A stretch of DNA of 64,000 nt from the NCBI GenBank assembly GCA_020444165.1, contig JAHLLK010000017.1, positions 1 through 64,000 of the forward strand, read 5' to 3'. Of this stretch, positions 44,330 to 51,715 are shown in pieces. Position numbers and translations under genes: made by a program. The notes beneath the pieces are model-generated. The model worked only from the letters and a program-made list of their open reading frames with translations. It was not told the origin of the DNA and ran no database searches. Positions within the stretch are counted from its first letter, which is position 1; every line of letters starts with the position of its first letter. This DNA comes from Deltaproteobacteria bacterium. GTDB lineage: Bacteria; Desulfobacterota; Desulfarculia; Desulfarculales; Desulfarculaceae.

Positions 44330-45271
44330 CTAGCTGGTGGCCAGGTTGGTGATGACGCCGTGGAACTTCTGGTTGGCGTAGTCCAGGCCCACCTGGCCGT
44401 AGACCTGGCCCTTTTCGCTGGCTCCGGTCTTGGACAGGGGCTCGTAGAACAACAGCCCCTTGCCGGGCACCGGCAGGAACACCGGGGCGCAGTAGGCCAC
44501 GTCGGCCACCAGAAGCGAGCCGGCCGGCATCTGCGGGGTCCAGATCACCCCCAGCATGGCGAAGTCGGTCTCCACCTGCTTGATGTTCACCCCGCCCACG
44601 TTGCGGTCCGCCGGGGCGTAGCCATAGATGTCGCTGAACTTCTGCTTCTGGAAGGCGTTGACGAACACCACCGCGCTACGGAAGCGGGACCCGGAGGTGG
44701 CCATGGTCCTGAGGAGCTGGTCCACCAGGGTCTTGGACAGGGCCGCGCCAGAGGCGTCCACCGCGTTGGTGGTGCAGGCCTCGATGATCCCCCGGGTCTG
44801 AAAGGCCGTGGCCGCGCTGGCCGTATTTTGATAAGCCCCGTTCAGGAAGGTGTATTCCACGTCCAGGGCGATCTGCTCCAGGTTGGCCATGACCTGGAAA
44901 TCCAGCTCGTTGGCCACCGGCTGGGCCTCGCCCTGCACGCTGAGGCCGGACAAACCGCCCCAGTTGCTCAGCTTGGGATAGGTGACCTCCACCCCCCGCT
45001 GAAAGATCTGGCAGACGTTGTACTCCTGGGCCCGGGTATAGGTGGTGGCCGCGGCGCCCCCGGCCGCCGCGGTCTCGCTGATGGCCGGTTGGGCGGCCGT
45101 GTCCGGGGCCCAGTACTGGGAAAGCGCGAACTCCCAGGCCCCCACCGTGCGTCCCCCGCCCGACAGCCCCCCGATCATGGACAGAAACGGGGTGTGGTCC
45201 GCGTAGACCTTGTACAGCTCACCCACGTAGTTCAGGCAGTTCCAAACCGTGGCCGTTCCTTCGATGCTCAT
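44330..45271 (-). CDS. Major capsid protein (SU10/DUF5309 family)
   Basis: 313 residues. Recognised from IEGTATVWNCLNYVGELYKVYADHTPFLSMIGGL at the N-terminus, FQRGVEVTYPKLSNWGGLSG and the C-terminal QVGLDYANQKFHGVITNLATS, which resemble the SU10-type HK97-fold capsid family. No long N-terminal delta domain is present; a separate scaffold gene is upstream. No protease gene is visible, so processing is not expected. Confidence 0.87.
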   Translation of the reverse strand: MSIEGTATVWNCLNYVGELYKVYADHTPFLSMIGGLSGGGRTVGAWEFALSQYWAPDTAAQPAISETAAAGGAAATTYTRAQEYNVCQIFQRGVEVTYPKLSNWGGLSGLSVQGEAQPVANELDFQVMANLEQIALDVEYTFLNGAYQNTASAATAFQTRGIIEACTTNAVDASGAALSKTLVDQLLRTMATSGSRFRSAVVFVNAFQKQKFSDIYGYAPADRNVGGVNIKQVETDFAMLGVIWTPQMPAGSLLVADVAYCAPVFLPVPGKGLLFYEPLSKTGASEKGQVYGQVGLDYANQKFHGVITNLATS

Positions 45272-45353
45272 TTCCGCTCAACCTCCCCAGGCCTCACGGC
45301 CCCGGAAAATGGGGAAGCCGCGGCGCGGGGCCCCCCGCCCCGGCCAACGGCTT

Positions 45354-46106
45354 CTACTTGTTTTCGTGCATCTGGCGTTTCAGGGAAATCATGGCCAGGG
45401 CGTCGCCGGCCTGGGCCGCCCGTTGGTAGCGGCCGGCCAGGTCCCAGGCGGGCGCGGCGCCCGCGCCAACTCCGGTGGCGGCCCGGCCAATGGGGCTGCC
45501 GGAGCCCACTGGAGCGCCAACGCCAAAGGCCGGGGCAAAGCCCTCGCTACGACGCAGCTCTTCCAGCAAATCCCCCGCCCCGGACCAGGGCCGGCCGTCG
45601 GCCCCCAGGCGGGGCTCGCCGCTCTGGTCCACCGGCCGCACCACAAAGCGCCCCTCCTCCTCAAAGACCTTCAAACGCTGGCGCACGTGGGGCAACAACA
45701 GCTCCGGAGACCCGCCGGCCCGGGTGATGGCCCGTTGGGCCTCGGTGTCGATCAGCTCCTGTTCCAGGGCGGCCCGCAGGCGGGCGGTCTCCTGGTGGCG
45801 GGCTTTCAGGATCTGAGCCTGCCGGCGCACCAGGCGGGCCTTCTCGGATTTCCAGCCCCCGGGCTCCCCCGGGGCCTCGCCACCGGCCGGAGCCGGCTCG
45901 GCGCCGCTGGCCCAGGCCGCCAAGCGGTCTTCCAGCTCGCGGGCCCGGGCCCGTTCCTTGGCCAAGGCCTCGCGCCAGCCGCCGGAGTCGGCCAGCTTCT
46001 CGGCCCCCTCCACCTGCAGGAGATAGCGCCCCCCGGCTTCCCGGTACAGATCGCGGAACTCCGGGGCCACCGCGTCCAAGCTTTCCAAAACCGCCTTGAG
46101 TGCCAA
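45354..46106 (-). CDS. Phage capsid scaffolding protein
   Basis: 250 residues. Start TTG 46106 is preceded by GGGAGGCGAGG. The N-terminus LALKAVLESLDAVAPEFRDLYREAGGRYLLQVEGAEKL is the classic phage scaffold start. A long charged coiled coil (KERARARELEDRLAAW...EKARLVRRQAQILKARHQET) and a C-terminal basic segment (AMISLKRQMHENK) for capsid binding follow. First gene of the phage module; nothing phage-like lies upstream. Confidence 0.88.
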   Translation of the reverse strand: MALKAVLESLDAVAPEFRDLYREAGGRYLLQVEGAEKLADSGGWREALAKERARARELEDRLAAWASGAEPAPAGGEAPGEPGGWKSEKARLVRRQAQILKARHQETARLRAALEQELIDTEAQRAITRAGGSPELLLPHVRQRLKVFEEEGRFVVRPVDQSGEPRLGADGRPWSGAGDLLEELRRSEGFAPAFGVGAPVGSGSPIGRAATGVGAGAAPAWDLAGRYQRAAQAGDALAMISLKRQMHENK

Positions 46107-46164
46107 CCTCGCCTCCCCCCTGTGTGGCCCGGCCGGAGGGTTCCGGCCGCCGTGATGGGCACAG

Positions 46165-46195
46165 TAAAACAGACGCCCGGCCGGCCGGCCAGGCG
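46165..46195 (-). terminator. Terminator separating the copper block from the phage module
   Basis: On the minus strand, CGCCTGGCC/GGCCGGGCG (46195-46174, one U-G pair) is followed by TCTGTTTTAC. It lies downstream of the isochorismatase-fold gene (stop at 46361) and just before the scaffold gene, so the two units are probably transcribed separately. The remaining 46107-46360 stretch shows no gene. Confidence 0.55.
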
Positions 46196-46360
46196 TTGGC
46201 GTCACCAAGGTATGGTTATGTCAGGTTTTTATGCCGAAGGTCCCGGCAGGGACCGCGGGGGAGGAGAAAGCGGCGGCAAGGCGCGGCTTGCCCTGGTTTG
46301 GCGGAAAACGCCAGGGACAGGAAGGGGGAAAAGGAGCGGCCAACCGGGCGGCGGCGCGGG

Positions 46361-47176
46361 TTACTTGGCCTTGGCCCCCAGCAAGACCCGGGAAAGCTCG
46401 TCCAGGTTCATGAGCTGCACCCCTTCGGCCCGCATGGCCTTCAAGGCCTCGGGGTAGACCCCGTTGCAGGCCGTGGGCACCAGGCCCACCCGGAAATCGC
46501 GGTCCGTGGCGCCCAACTGGGTGGCCCGCACATCGTCCGGCGCGCCCAGGCCCACCACCACCACGCTGTTGACCCCCAGTTCGCCCAGAAAGCTCACCAG
46601 GGGGGTGCCGAGGAAGGCGTCGTAGCGGGGCTTCAGGATCACGAACTCCTGCGGCCCCAGGCTCTGCACCCGGCCGGCCAACAAGGCCTGATAATCCAGG
46701 GCCTTGCCGTCGGGGTTCAGAGGCGCGTAAAGCTCCGAGCCCCAGGTGCCCGGCTCGGCCAGGTGGAGCTTGCCCTGCTTCAGGGCCTCCCGCCGGCCCA
46801 GGTCCGCGTTGTGGCCGTCGGGGAGGTAGAGGCGCACCAGATGGATGATGGGCCGGCCGGCCCGGCGGAACATCGCCACCGCCTCGCCCACCGGGGGCAT
46901 CACCCGCACCGCGTCCACGGCCGGCTCCGCGCCGTGGGGGTCGGCGAAGTCGTTCTGGTCGTTGACCACCAACAGGGCCACCCGCTCCGGCTCCAGGCGG
47001 GTGTAGGGGGTGTCGAGGTTGCCCGGGGTCTCGGGCGCGTCGGCCCGGGCCGGCGCGGGCTCTCCGCCCAGGGCCAGGGCCAGGCAGGCCGCCAGGACGG
47101 CGACCAGGAGGCGACCCCGGCGGGCGGGACGCAGATAGGTGCGGCGGGGGCGGCATGGCGTGGGGAGAAGGCGCAT
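46361..47176 (-). CDS. Exported isochorismatase-fold (cysteine hydrolase-like) protein without the catalytic Cys
   Basis: 271 residues. A signal-anchor segment (RGRLLVAVLAACLALALGG) precedes a hydrolase domain with the active-site Asp in VVNDQNDF and Lys in ILKPRYDAF. In the motif normally reading TDVCVRAT the sequence is PDDVRAT, so the nucleophilic Cys is Asp. The protein may be inactive, act as a binding protein, or use another mechanism. It follows the TolC-like gene by 45 bases, the last gene of the copper block. Confidence 0.82.
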   Translation of the reverse strand: MRLLPTPCRPRRTYLRPARRGRLLVAVLAACLALALGGEPAPARADAPETPGNLDTPYTRLEPERVALLVVNDQNDFADPHGAEPAVDAVRVMPPVGEAVAMFRRAGRPIIHLVRLYLPDGHNADLGRREALKQGKLHLAEPGTWGSELYAPLNPDGKALDYQALLAGRVQSLGPQEFVILKPRYDAFLGTPLVSFLGELGVNSVVVVGLGAPDDVRATQLGATDRDFRVGLVPTACNGVYPEALKAMRAEGVQLMNLDELSRVLLGAKAK

Positions 47177-47221
47177 GGCTGGGCTCCTGCGGGGCAGTTT
47201 CGCGTGGCGCTGGGGTGGCTC

Positions 47222-48844
47222 CTATTGGGGCTCCGGCGGGGGCATCTGCATCTGCGCGGGCGGAGGCCCAGCTGCGGGACTGGGCTCGTGCCCCGGTTGG
47301 GGCCCTGGCCCCTGCCCCGGTTCCTGGCGGCTCTCCTGGGTCCCCGCCGGCGCGGCGGCGGGAGAGGCCGGAGCGGGCCCCCCCGCGGGCAGGCGGCCGC
47401 CCAGATGATACTCCAGGTCGTCCCAGGCGTCAGCCAGGGCTTGCCGGGTCTGCCACAGCTCGCGGTGGGCCGCGGTGAGGTCCTTGCGGGCGGTGACCAG
47501 CACCAGCTGGTCCAACTGCATGCGCCCCGCGTACACCTCGGCAAAGGCCACGGCCTGCTGGCGGAGCGGGATCACCTTTTCTTCCAAGAGCTGGGCGCTC
47601 TCGGCCAGGTATTGCAGGCTGGCCAGGTCCGTGGTCAGCTCCTCGCGCACCTGGCCCTCCAGGGCGGCCAGCCTTTTCTTGGCCAGACGCGCCTCAAAGC
47701 CGGCGCGGGCGATCTCCGGCTGGTTCTGATGGAACAGGGGCAGGTCCGCCTCCACCAAAGGGCCCAAGACCTGCTCGCCGCCGGTGTCCCGCTCCCAGTT
47801 TGCCCCCAGACGCACCTCGCGCACCACCCGGGAGCGGGCCAAGGCCTCCCGGCGAGTGGCCTCGGCCGCCCGCAGCTTGGTGGCCTGCAGGTCCAGGCGC
47901 TGCCCCAGGGCCAGGGTCACGGCCTGGTCCCAAGGCAGCGGGGCGACGGACGGCCGTGGGGGTTCGCCGGCCAGGGCCAGGTCCCGGGGCAGTTGGGGCA
48001 GCCCCAGGCTGGTGGCCAGGGCCTGCCGGGCCTGGGCCAGCTCCAGGTCCAGGCGGGAGAGGGCCAGCCGGGCGCTCACCGCCGCGTCCCGGGCCAGGTA
48101 AAGGTCCAGGTCGGTCTGGTATCCGAACTCCTGGCGCCGAGCCGTCTCGGCCACCAGCTTCTCATAGTCCTGGAGCAGTTTCTCCTGGCTCACCCGGATC
48201 TTCTGCATATACCACAGGTGGTTGTAGGCCTGCCGGGCCTGGCGGCGGGTGGCCAGCACCATGTCTCCCACCTCCAAGGTCACCCGCTCCAGGGTGGCCT
48301 GGGCCACCTCCCGCTTGAGCGGAGCCTGCCAGAGATCGGAGATGGGGAAGGAGGCCGACAGCTCCACGTCGGTGGCGCTGTCCTCGCCGGCGATGGGGAA
48401 GCGGATCAGGGCCCCCAGGGTGGGGTTCTCGATCAGCCCGGCCGCCACCAGGTCGGCCCGGGAGATGCCGATCTCCTCGAAGCTGGCCTGCAGGGCGCGG
48501 TTGTTCAACAGGGCCACGGCCACGGCCTCGTCCGGGGTCAGCCCGCCGGCCAGGGCCTGGTCCACCTCCTGGCGCACCTTGGCCTCGTCGGCCTGATCGG
48601 CCTCCCAGATGAGCCGGGCCGGGGAGACCGAGGCCACCCGCTGCTGCATCCGCTGGAAATCGCCGGCCGGCTGCACGCTGGCGCAACCGGCCAGGAGCAG
48701 AGCGAGGGTCAGGAGTCCGGCCGCGGGCAGCGCCCGCCGCCACCAGGGTACGCCCGACCCAGGAGGCTGTCGGAGTAATGGCGTCATGGTTGTTTTTAGC
48801 CAAGTCCCCATTTTAGGCGGAAATTCCTGGTTAAAGCTGGCCAT
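47222..48844 (-). CDS. TolC/CusC-type outer-membrane efflux protein
   Basis: 540 residues. The lipobox LLLAGC (Cys near residue 54) suggests an outer-membrane lipoprotein. Two TolC-like halves follow (AVALLNNRALQASFEEIGISRADLVAAGLIENPTL and AVTLALGQRLDLQATKLRAAEATRREALARS) with long coiled helices. The C-terminus is Pro/Met-rich (PPPAQMQMPPPEP), unusual for TolC and possibly metal-binding. ATG 48844 has AAGGGG upstream but gives a long n-region; ATG 48787 is an alternative. It is downstream of a multicopper oxidase, so periplasmic copper removal is likely. Confidence 0.87.
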   Translation of the reverse strand: MASFNQEFPPKMGTWLKTTMTPLLRQPPGSGVPWWRRALPAAGLLTLALLLAGCASVQPAGDFQRMQQRVASVSPARLIWEADQADEAKVRQEVDQALAGGLTPDEAVAVALLNNRALQASFEEIGISRADLVAAGLIENPTLGALIRFPIAGEDSATDVELSASFPISDLWQAPLKREVAQATLERVTLEVGDMVLATRRQARQAYNHLWYMQKIRVSQEKLLQDYEKLVAETARRQEFGYQTDLDLYLARDAAVSARLALSRLDLELAQARQALATSLGLPQLPRDLALAGEPPRPSVAPLPWDQAVTLALGQRLDLQATKLRAAEATRREALARSRVVREVRLGANWERDTGGEQVLGPLVEADLPLFHQNQPEIARAGFEARLAKKRLAALEGQVREELTTDLASLQYLAESAQLLEEKVIPLRQQAVAFAEVYAGRMQLDQLVLVTARKDLTAAHRELWQTRQALADAWDDLEYHLGGRLPAGGPAPASPAAAPAGTQESRQEPGQGPGPQPGHEPSPAAGPPPAQMQMPPPEPQ

Positions 48845-48867
48845 AACACACCCCTTGGAAAACTATG

Positions 48868-48938
48868 AAGTTTTTTGGGGGAAGGGGAGTGGGGGGGGAA
48901 GGCCCCTTTTTTTCAAAAAAGGGGCCTTCCCCCCACAT
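48868..48938 (-). repeat. G-rich hairpin repeat, copy 2, probable terminator of the multicopper oxidase gene
   Basis: Read on the minus strand: GTGGGGGGAAGGCCCC, T6 then A8, GGGGCCTTCCCCCC, then a CCCCTTCCCCCAAAAAACTT tail. It matches copy 1 (13873-13941) in order and tail, with a two-base-pair change inside the stem that keeps pairing (GG/CC added). It lies 14 bases after the oxidase stop codon, and TolC-gene transcription starts just beyond, so it may cause partial termination. Confidence 0.75.
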
Positions 48939-48951
48939 TTTCGCCAAACTC

Positions 48952-50238
48952 CTAGGCATGGTGGCCTCCTTTTCCGGAGGGTTCCTTCACGTGCAGGAGG
49001 GTGAACATGCCTCCCACGCTCATCACCCCCAAAGGCACCTGGGCGTGGGCGTTCATGGTGTGGTGCAGCTTGTGGCAGTGCATGCGCCAGATGCCCGGGT
49101 TGTTGGCCACGAACTCCACGTCCCGGGTGGTGCCGGGGGCCACGTTCACCGTGTTGCCCGGCCACTGGGCCGAGGGCGGAATGGGCCCGCCCTCGGTGCC
49201 CACCACCCGCCAGGTGTGGCCGTGCAAATGGATGGGATGGCTGGACATGGTGAGGTTGCCGAAACGGATGCGCACCCGGTCGTTCAGGTTCACCGTGATG
49301 AACTCCACGTCCGGGGCCACGGTGCCGTTGAAGGTGAACCAATTGAAGTCCATGGTGGCCAGGTTGGGGAAATCGTTGCCCGGGGCCAGGGCAAAGGCTT
49401 GCAGCATGATGGCCACGTCGTGGTCGATCTTCTGGGCCGGCGGCTCGGCCGGATGGATCACCAGGAAGCCGCCCAGGCCCAGGCCGTCCTGCTTCATCAT
49501 GTTGAAGCCGGTGTGATACATGTAGGTGCCCACCTGGTGCAGGGTGAATTCGTACACCCGGGTGCCGCCCGGCGGGGTGACCGGCTCGGTGGTGCCGCCG
49601 GCCCCGTCCATGTCATTGGGCACCTCCAGGCCGTGCCAGTGGATGCTGGTGGGCTCGGGCAGCTCGTTCTTCAGGATCACCCGGATGCGGTCACCCTGGG
49701 TGCACTCGAGGGTGGGTCCGGGCATCTGGCCGTTGTAGCCCCACAACAGGGCGCGCCGGGGGTAGTGGTGCTTCATGCCGCCCATGTAGCGGCGGTTCTC
49801 GGCGATGATCTCCCAGGAGGCTTTGGGCTTGCCGTCGGTGAGCATGCGGGCCACCGGCTGGGCCACCAGGCGGAAGACCTTGACCTCGCCGTCCCGCTCA
49901 TAGCCCAGGGGCGGCACGTTCAGGGTGTGGACCCGGCCCATCTGGCGGCCCATGGTGGCCGGCGGGGGAGACAGCGGCCGGGCCGGGTCCCGCCAGGCGA
50001 AACGGGGCCCCATGCCCCCCATGTGCTCCAGGTGCCCCCCGGGGGGCATGCCGGCCATGGGGGCCATGTTGCCGCCCGGGGCGGGAGCAGGGCTCTGGGG
50101 CGGGGCCATGCCCGGCATGGCCGGAGCCCCGGCGTGGCCGGTGTGTTCGCCCGAAGTCTGGGCCCCGGCCACCCCGGCCGAGGCCAGCAGCCCGCCCAGG
50201 GCGGCCAGGAAGCCACGGCGCGTGGATTTTTCGGACAT
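48952..50238 (-). CDS. Tat-exported multicopper oxidase with altered type-3 motif
   Basis: 428 residues. Twin-arginine signal STRRGFLAALG, then a Met/His-rich segment (about residues 30-75, many MPGM/GHM units) likely to bind copper. Copper motifs: HWHG (present), YHTG where YHSH is usual (the second His is missing), HPIHLHGH (present) and HCHKLHH (present). It probably acts in periplasmic copper oxidation or sequestration; oxygen-reducing activity is uncertain because a type-2/3 ligand is altered. Transcribed after a histidine kinase gene and before the TolC-like gene. Confidence 0.88.
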   Translation of the reverse strand: MSEKSTRRGFLAALGGLLASAGVAGAQTSGEHTGHAGAPAMPGMAPPQSPAPAPGGNMAPMAGMPPGGHLEHMGGMGPRFAWRDPARPLSPPPATMGRQMGRVHTLNVPPLGYERDGEVKVFRLVAQPVARMLTDGKPKASWEIIAENRRYMGGMKHHYPRRALLWGYNGQMPGPTLECTQGDRIRVILKNELPEPTSIHWHGLEVPNDMDGAGGTTEPVTPPGGTRVYEFTLHQVGTYMYHTGFNMMKQDGLGLGGFLVIHPAEPPAQKIDHDVAIMLQAFALAPGNDFPNLATMDFNWFTFNGTVAPDVEFITVNLNDRVRIRFGNLTMSSHPIHLHGHTWRVVGTEGGPIPPSAQWPGNTVNVAPGTTRDVEFVANNPGIWRMHCHKLHHTMNAHAQVPLGVMSVGGMFTLLHVKEPSGKGGHHA

Positions 50239-50328
50239 GGCTGCTTCTTTCCTTGACCGAGGCCGCCCCGGCCGGGCGTTGCCCGGGTCCGCCGCCCACC
50301 CGGTGGAGGCGCCGGCGGAGGGGACGGT

Positions 50329-51357
50329 TTAGGGTTGCAGGGTAAGGCGGAAGATGGTCCCCGGCCCGGTCTGGTCCAGGATCTCCAGCTGGCCGCCGTG
50401 GGCCTCCACGACCTTGTTCACGATGGCCAGGCCCAAGCCGGTGCCTTCCTTCTTGGTGCTGAAGAAAGGCTGCAAAACCTCCTGCCGCTGGGCCGGGGGG
50501 ATGCCCGGTCCCTGGTCCACCACCTCCAAGGCCGGGAGGTCCCCCACCCGGACCGCCCGGACCACCACCTCCTGGCCCGGCTCCGAGGCCTCCACTGCGT
50601 TGTTCACCAGGTTCAACAGGGCTTGCTCCAGCCGCAGGCGGTCGGCCGGGCAGGTCACCTCGCCCAGGGGGGTTTCCACGGCCAGGCGCACCTCTCGCTG
50701 GTCGGCCAGGGCGCCGGCCACCGCGACCACGTCCCGGGCCAGGGCGCCCAGCTCCACCGAGTCCAGGTTCAGGTCCAGGGGGCGGGCAAAGGAGAGCATG
50801 TCGCGGACCATGGCCTCCAGGCGGGCGGTCTGGTGCAGGGCGATCTCCAGCTTGACCACGGCCGGGTCGTCCGGCGGCAGCGTGCGCTCCACCTGGCGCA
50901 CAAAGCCGCCGATGGCCATGAGGGGGGTCTTCATGTCGTGGGCCACGGCCGAGACCGCCCGGCCCATGGCCGCCAGGTCCCGGGCCTGGCGCAGTTCCTC
51001 GCGGCGGCGGCGGGCCTGGTCCGAGAGCCAGCCCAAGGCGCCGGAAACTACCACGAACAGACCCATTTGGATGAGGCTGCTCAGCTCGTAGGTGTCGGAG
51101 TGGGCTTCATGCTGCAAGAGCCAGGGTACGTATAACAGGATGATGACCAGGGAGGTGAGGAGGGCTCCCCGGAGACCGAACCAAAAGGCGGCCAGGAACA
51201 GGGGCAGAAAGTACAGGTCCCGGTAGGCCAGATGCAGGAACTCGTAGTGCGCCAGGGTGAGGTAGTGCAAAGCCGTGAGGCCGGCTACCAAGCCGGCCAC
51301 CACGGCCCAGCCCACCAGGGTTCCCCGGCGGCCGGAAGGTCCCCCGTTCCAGGGCAA
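50329..51357 (-). CDS. Membrane histidine kinase (NtrB/ZraS-like)
   Basis: 342 residues, starting at TTG with GGAGG upstream. Several membrane helices (about 12-35, 45-80 and 92-110) lead to the dimerisation domain with His140 in SAVAHDMKTPL and an ATPase domain (NLVNNAVEAS, DQGPGIPPAQ, GTGLGLAIVN). It likely senses a periplasmic or membrane signal such as metal. No response regulator is nearby. It overlaps the SHOCT gene region and the oxidase genes, so a metal-response role is inferred. Confidence 0.88.
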   Translation of the reverse strand: MPWNGGPSGRRGTLVGWAVVAGLVAGLTALHYLTLAHYEFLHLAYRDLYFLPLFLAAFWFGLRGALLTSLVIILLYVPWLLQHEAHSDTYELSSLIQMGLFVVVSGALGWLSDQARRRREELRQARDLAAMGRAVSAVAHDMKTPLMAIGGFVRQVERTLPPDDPAVVKLEIALHQTARLEAMVRDMLSFARPLDLNLDSVELGALARDVVAVAGALADQREVRLAVETPLGEVTCPADRLRLEQALLNLVNNAVEASEPGQEVVVRAVRVGDLPALEVVDQGPGIPPAQRQEVLQPFFSTKKEGTGLGLAIVNKVVEAHGGQLEILDQTGPGTIFRLTLQP

Positions 51358-51358
51358 C

Positions 51359-51694
51359 TCAGGCCTCCAGATCGCGCTTCATGGACTCGAATTCGGCCTT
51401 GGTGATCTCCCCGGCCGCGTAACGTTCCTTCAAGATATCCAGGGACCGGCCCGGCCGGCTGCTGGGGCTGTTGCCGCCGCCGCAGGGGCCGGCGCCAAAG
51501 CTGCCCTTGCCCATCATCCAGCGCACCAGGGCCACCCCGGCCAGGATCAGCACTATCCAAAAGATGATCATGAAGATTCCTCCAAACCAGCCGCCGCCGA
51601 ACATCATGCCCGGGCCGTAGCCGCCGCCCCAGCCAGCCTGTCCACCAGGGCAGAAAAACCCGGAGAAGCCATTGCTCATCAGTTGCCAAGTCAT
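51359..51694 (-). CDS. SHOCT-domain membrane protein
   Basis: 111 residues. A Gly/Met-rich N-terminus (GYGPGMMFGGGWFGG) precedes one transmembrane helix (IFMIIFWIVLILAGVALV) and a C-terminal SHOCT domain (LDILKERYAAGEITKAEFESMKRDLE). Such short proteins often accompany copper-resistance operons. It lies between the multicopper oxidase gene (22 bases) and the kinase gene. Confidence 0.88.
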   Translation of the reverse strand: MTWQLMSNGFSGFFCPGGQAGWGGGYGPGMMFGGGWFGGIFMIIFWIVLILAGVALVRWMMGKGSFGAGPCGGGNSPSSRPGRSLDILKERYAAGEITKAEFESMKRDLEA

Positions 51695-51715
51695 CGTATC
51701 ATCTATCCTTTCCGG

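Larger units (their letters stand above)
30631..46106 (-). mobile_element. Phage-derived capsid-and-tail module lacking packaging, lysis and integration genes
   Basis: Fourteen minus-strand genes follow siphophage order: scaffold, major capsid, adaptor, stopper, neck/tail completion, tail terminator, tail tube, G/GT chaperone, tape measure, tail tip, a second tail protein, fibre and a fibre-associated protein. Many are overlapped by 1-4 bases. No sheath gene is present, so the tail would be long and non-contractile. Terminase, portal, protease, integrase, repressor, replication and lysis genes are absent; a host-type gene with a terminator lies directly upstream. GC content is like the host's. 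Either a truncated prophage or a domesticated particle. Confidence 0.85.

Noticed and set aside
30631..46106. Mu-like or contractile-tail prophage
   Set aside because: No sheath, Mu transposase or Mu-type head genes; the tail tube plus GT chaperone and long tape measure fit a non-contractile tail.
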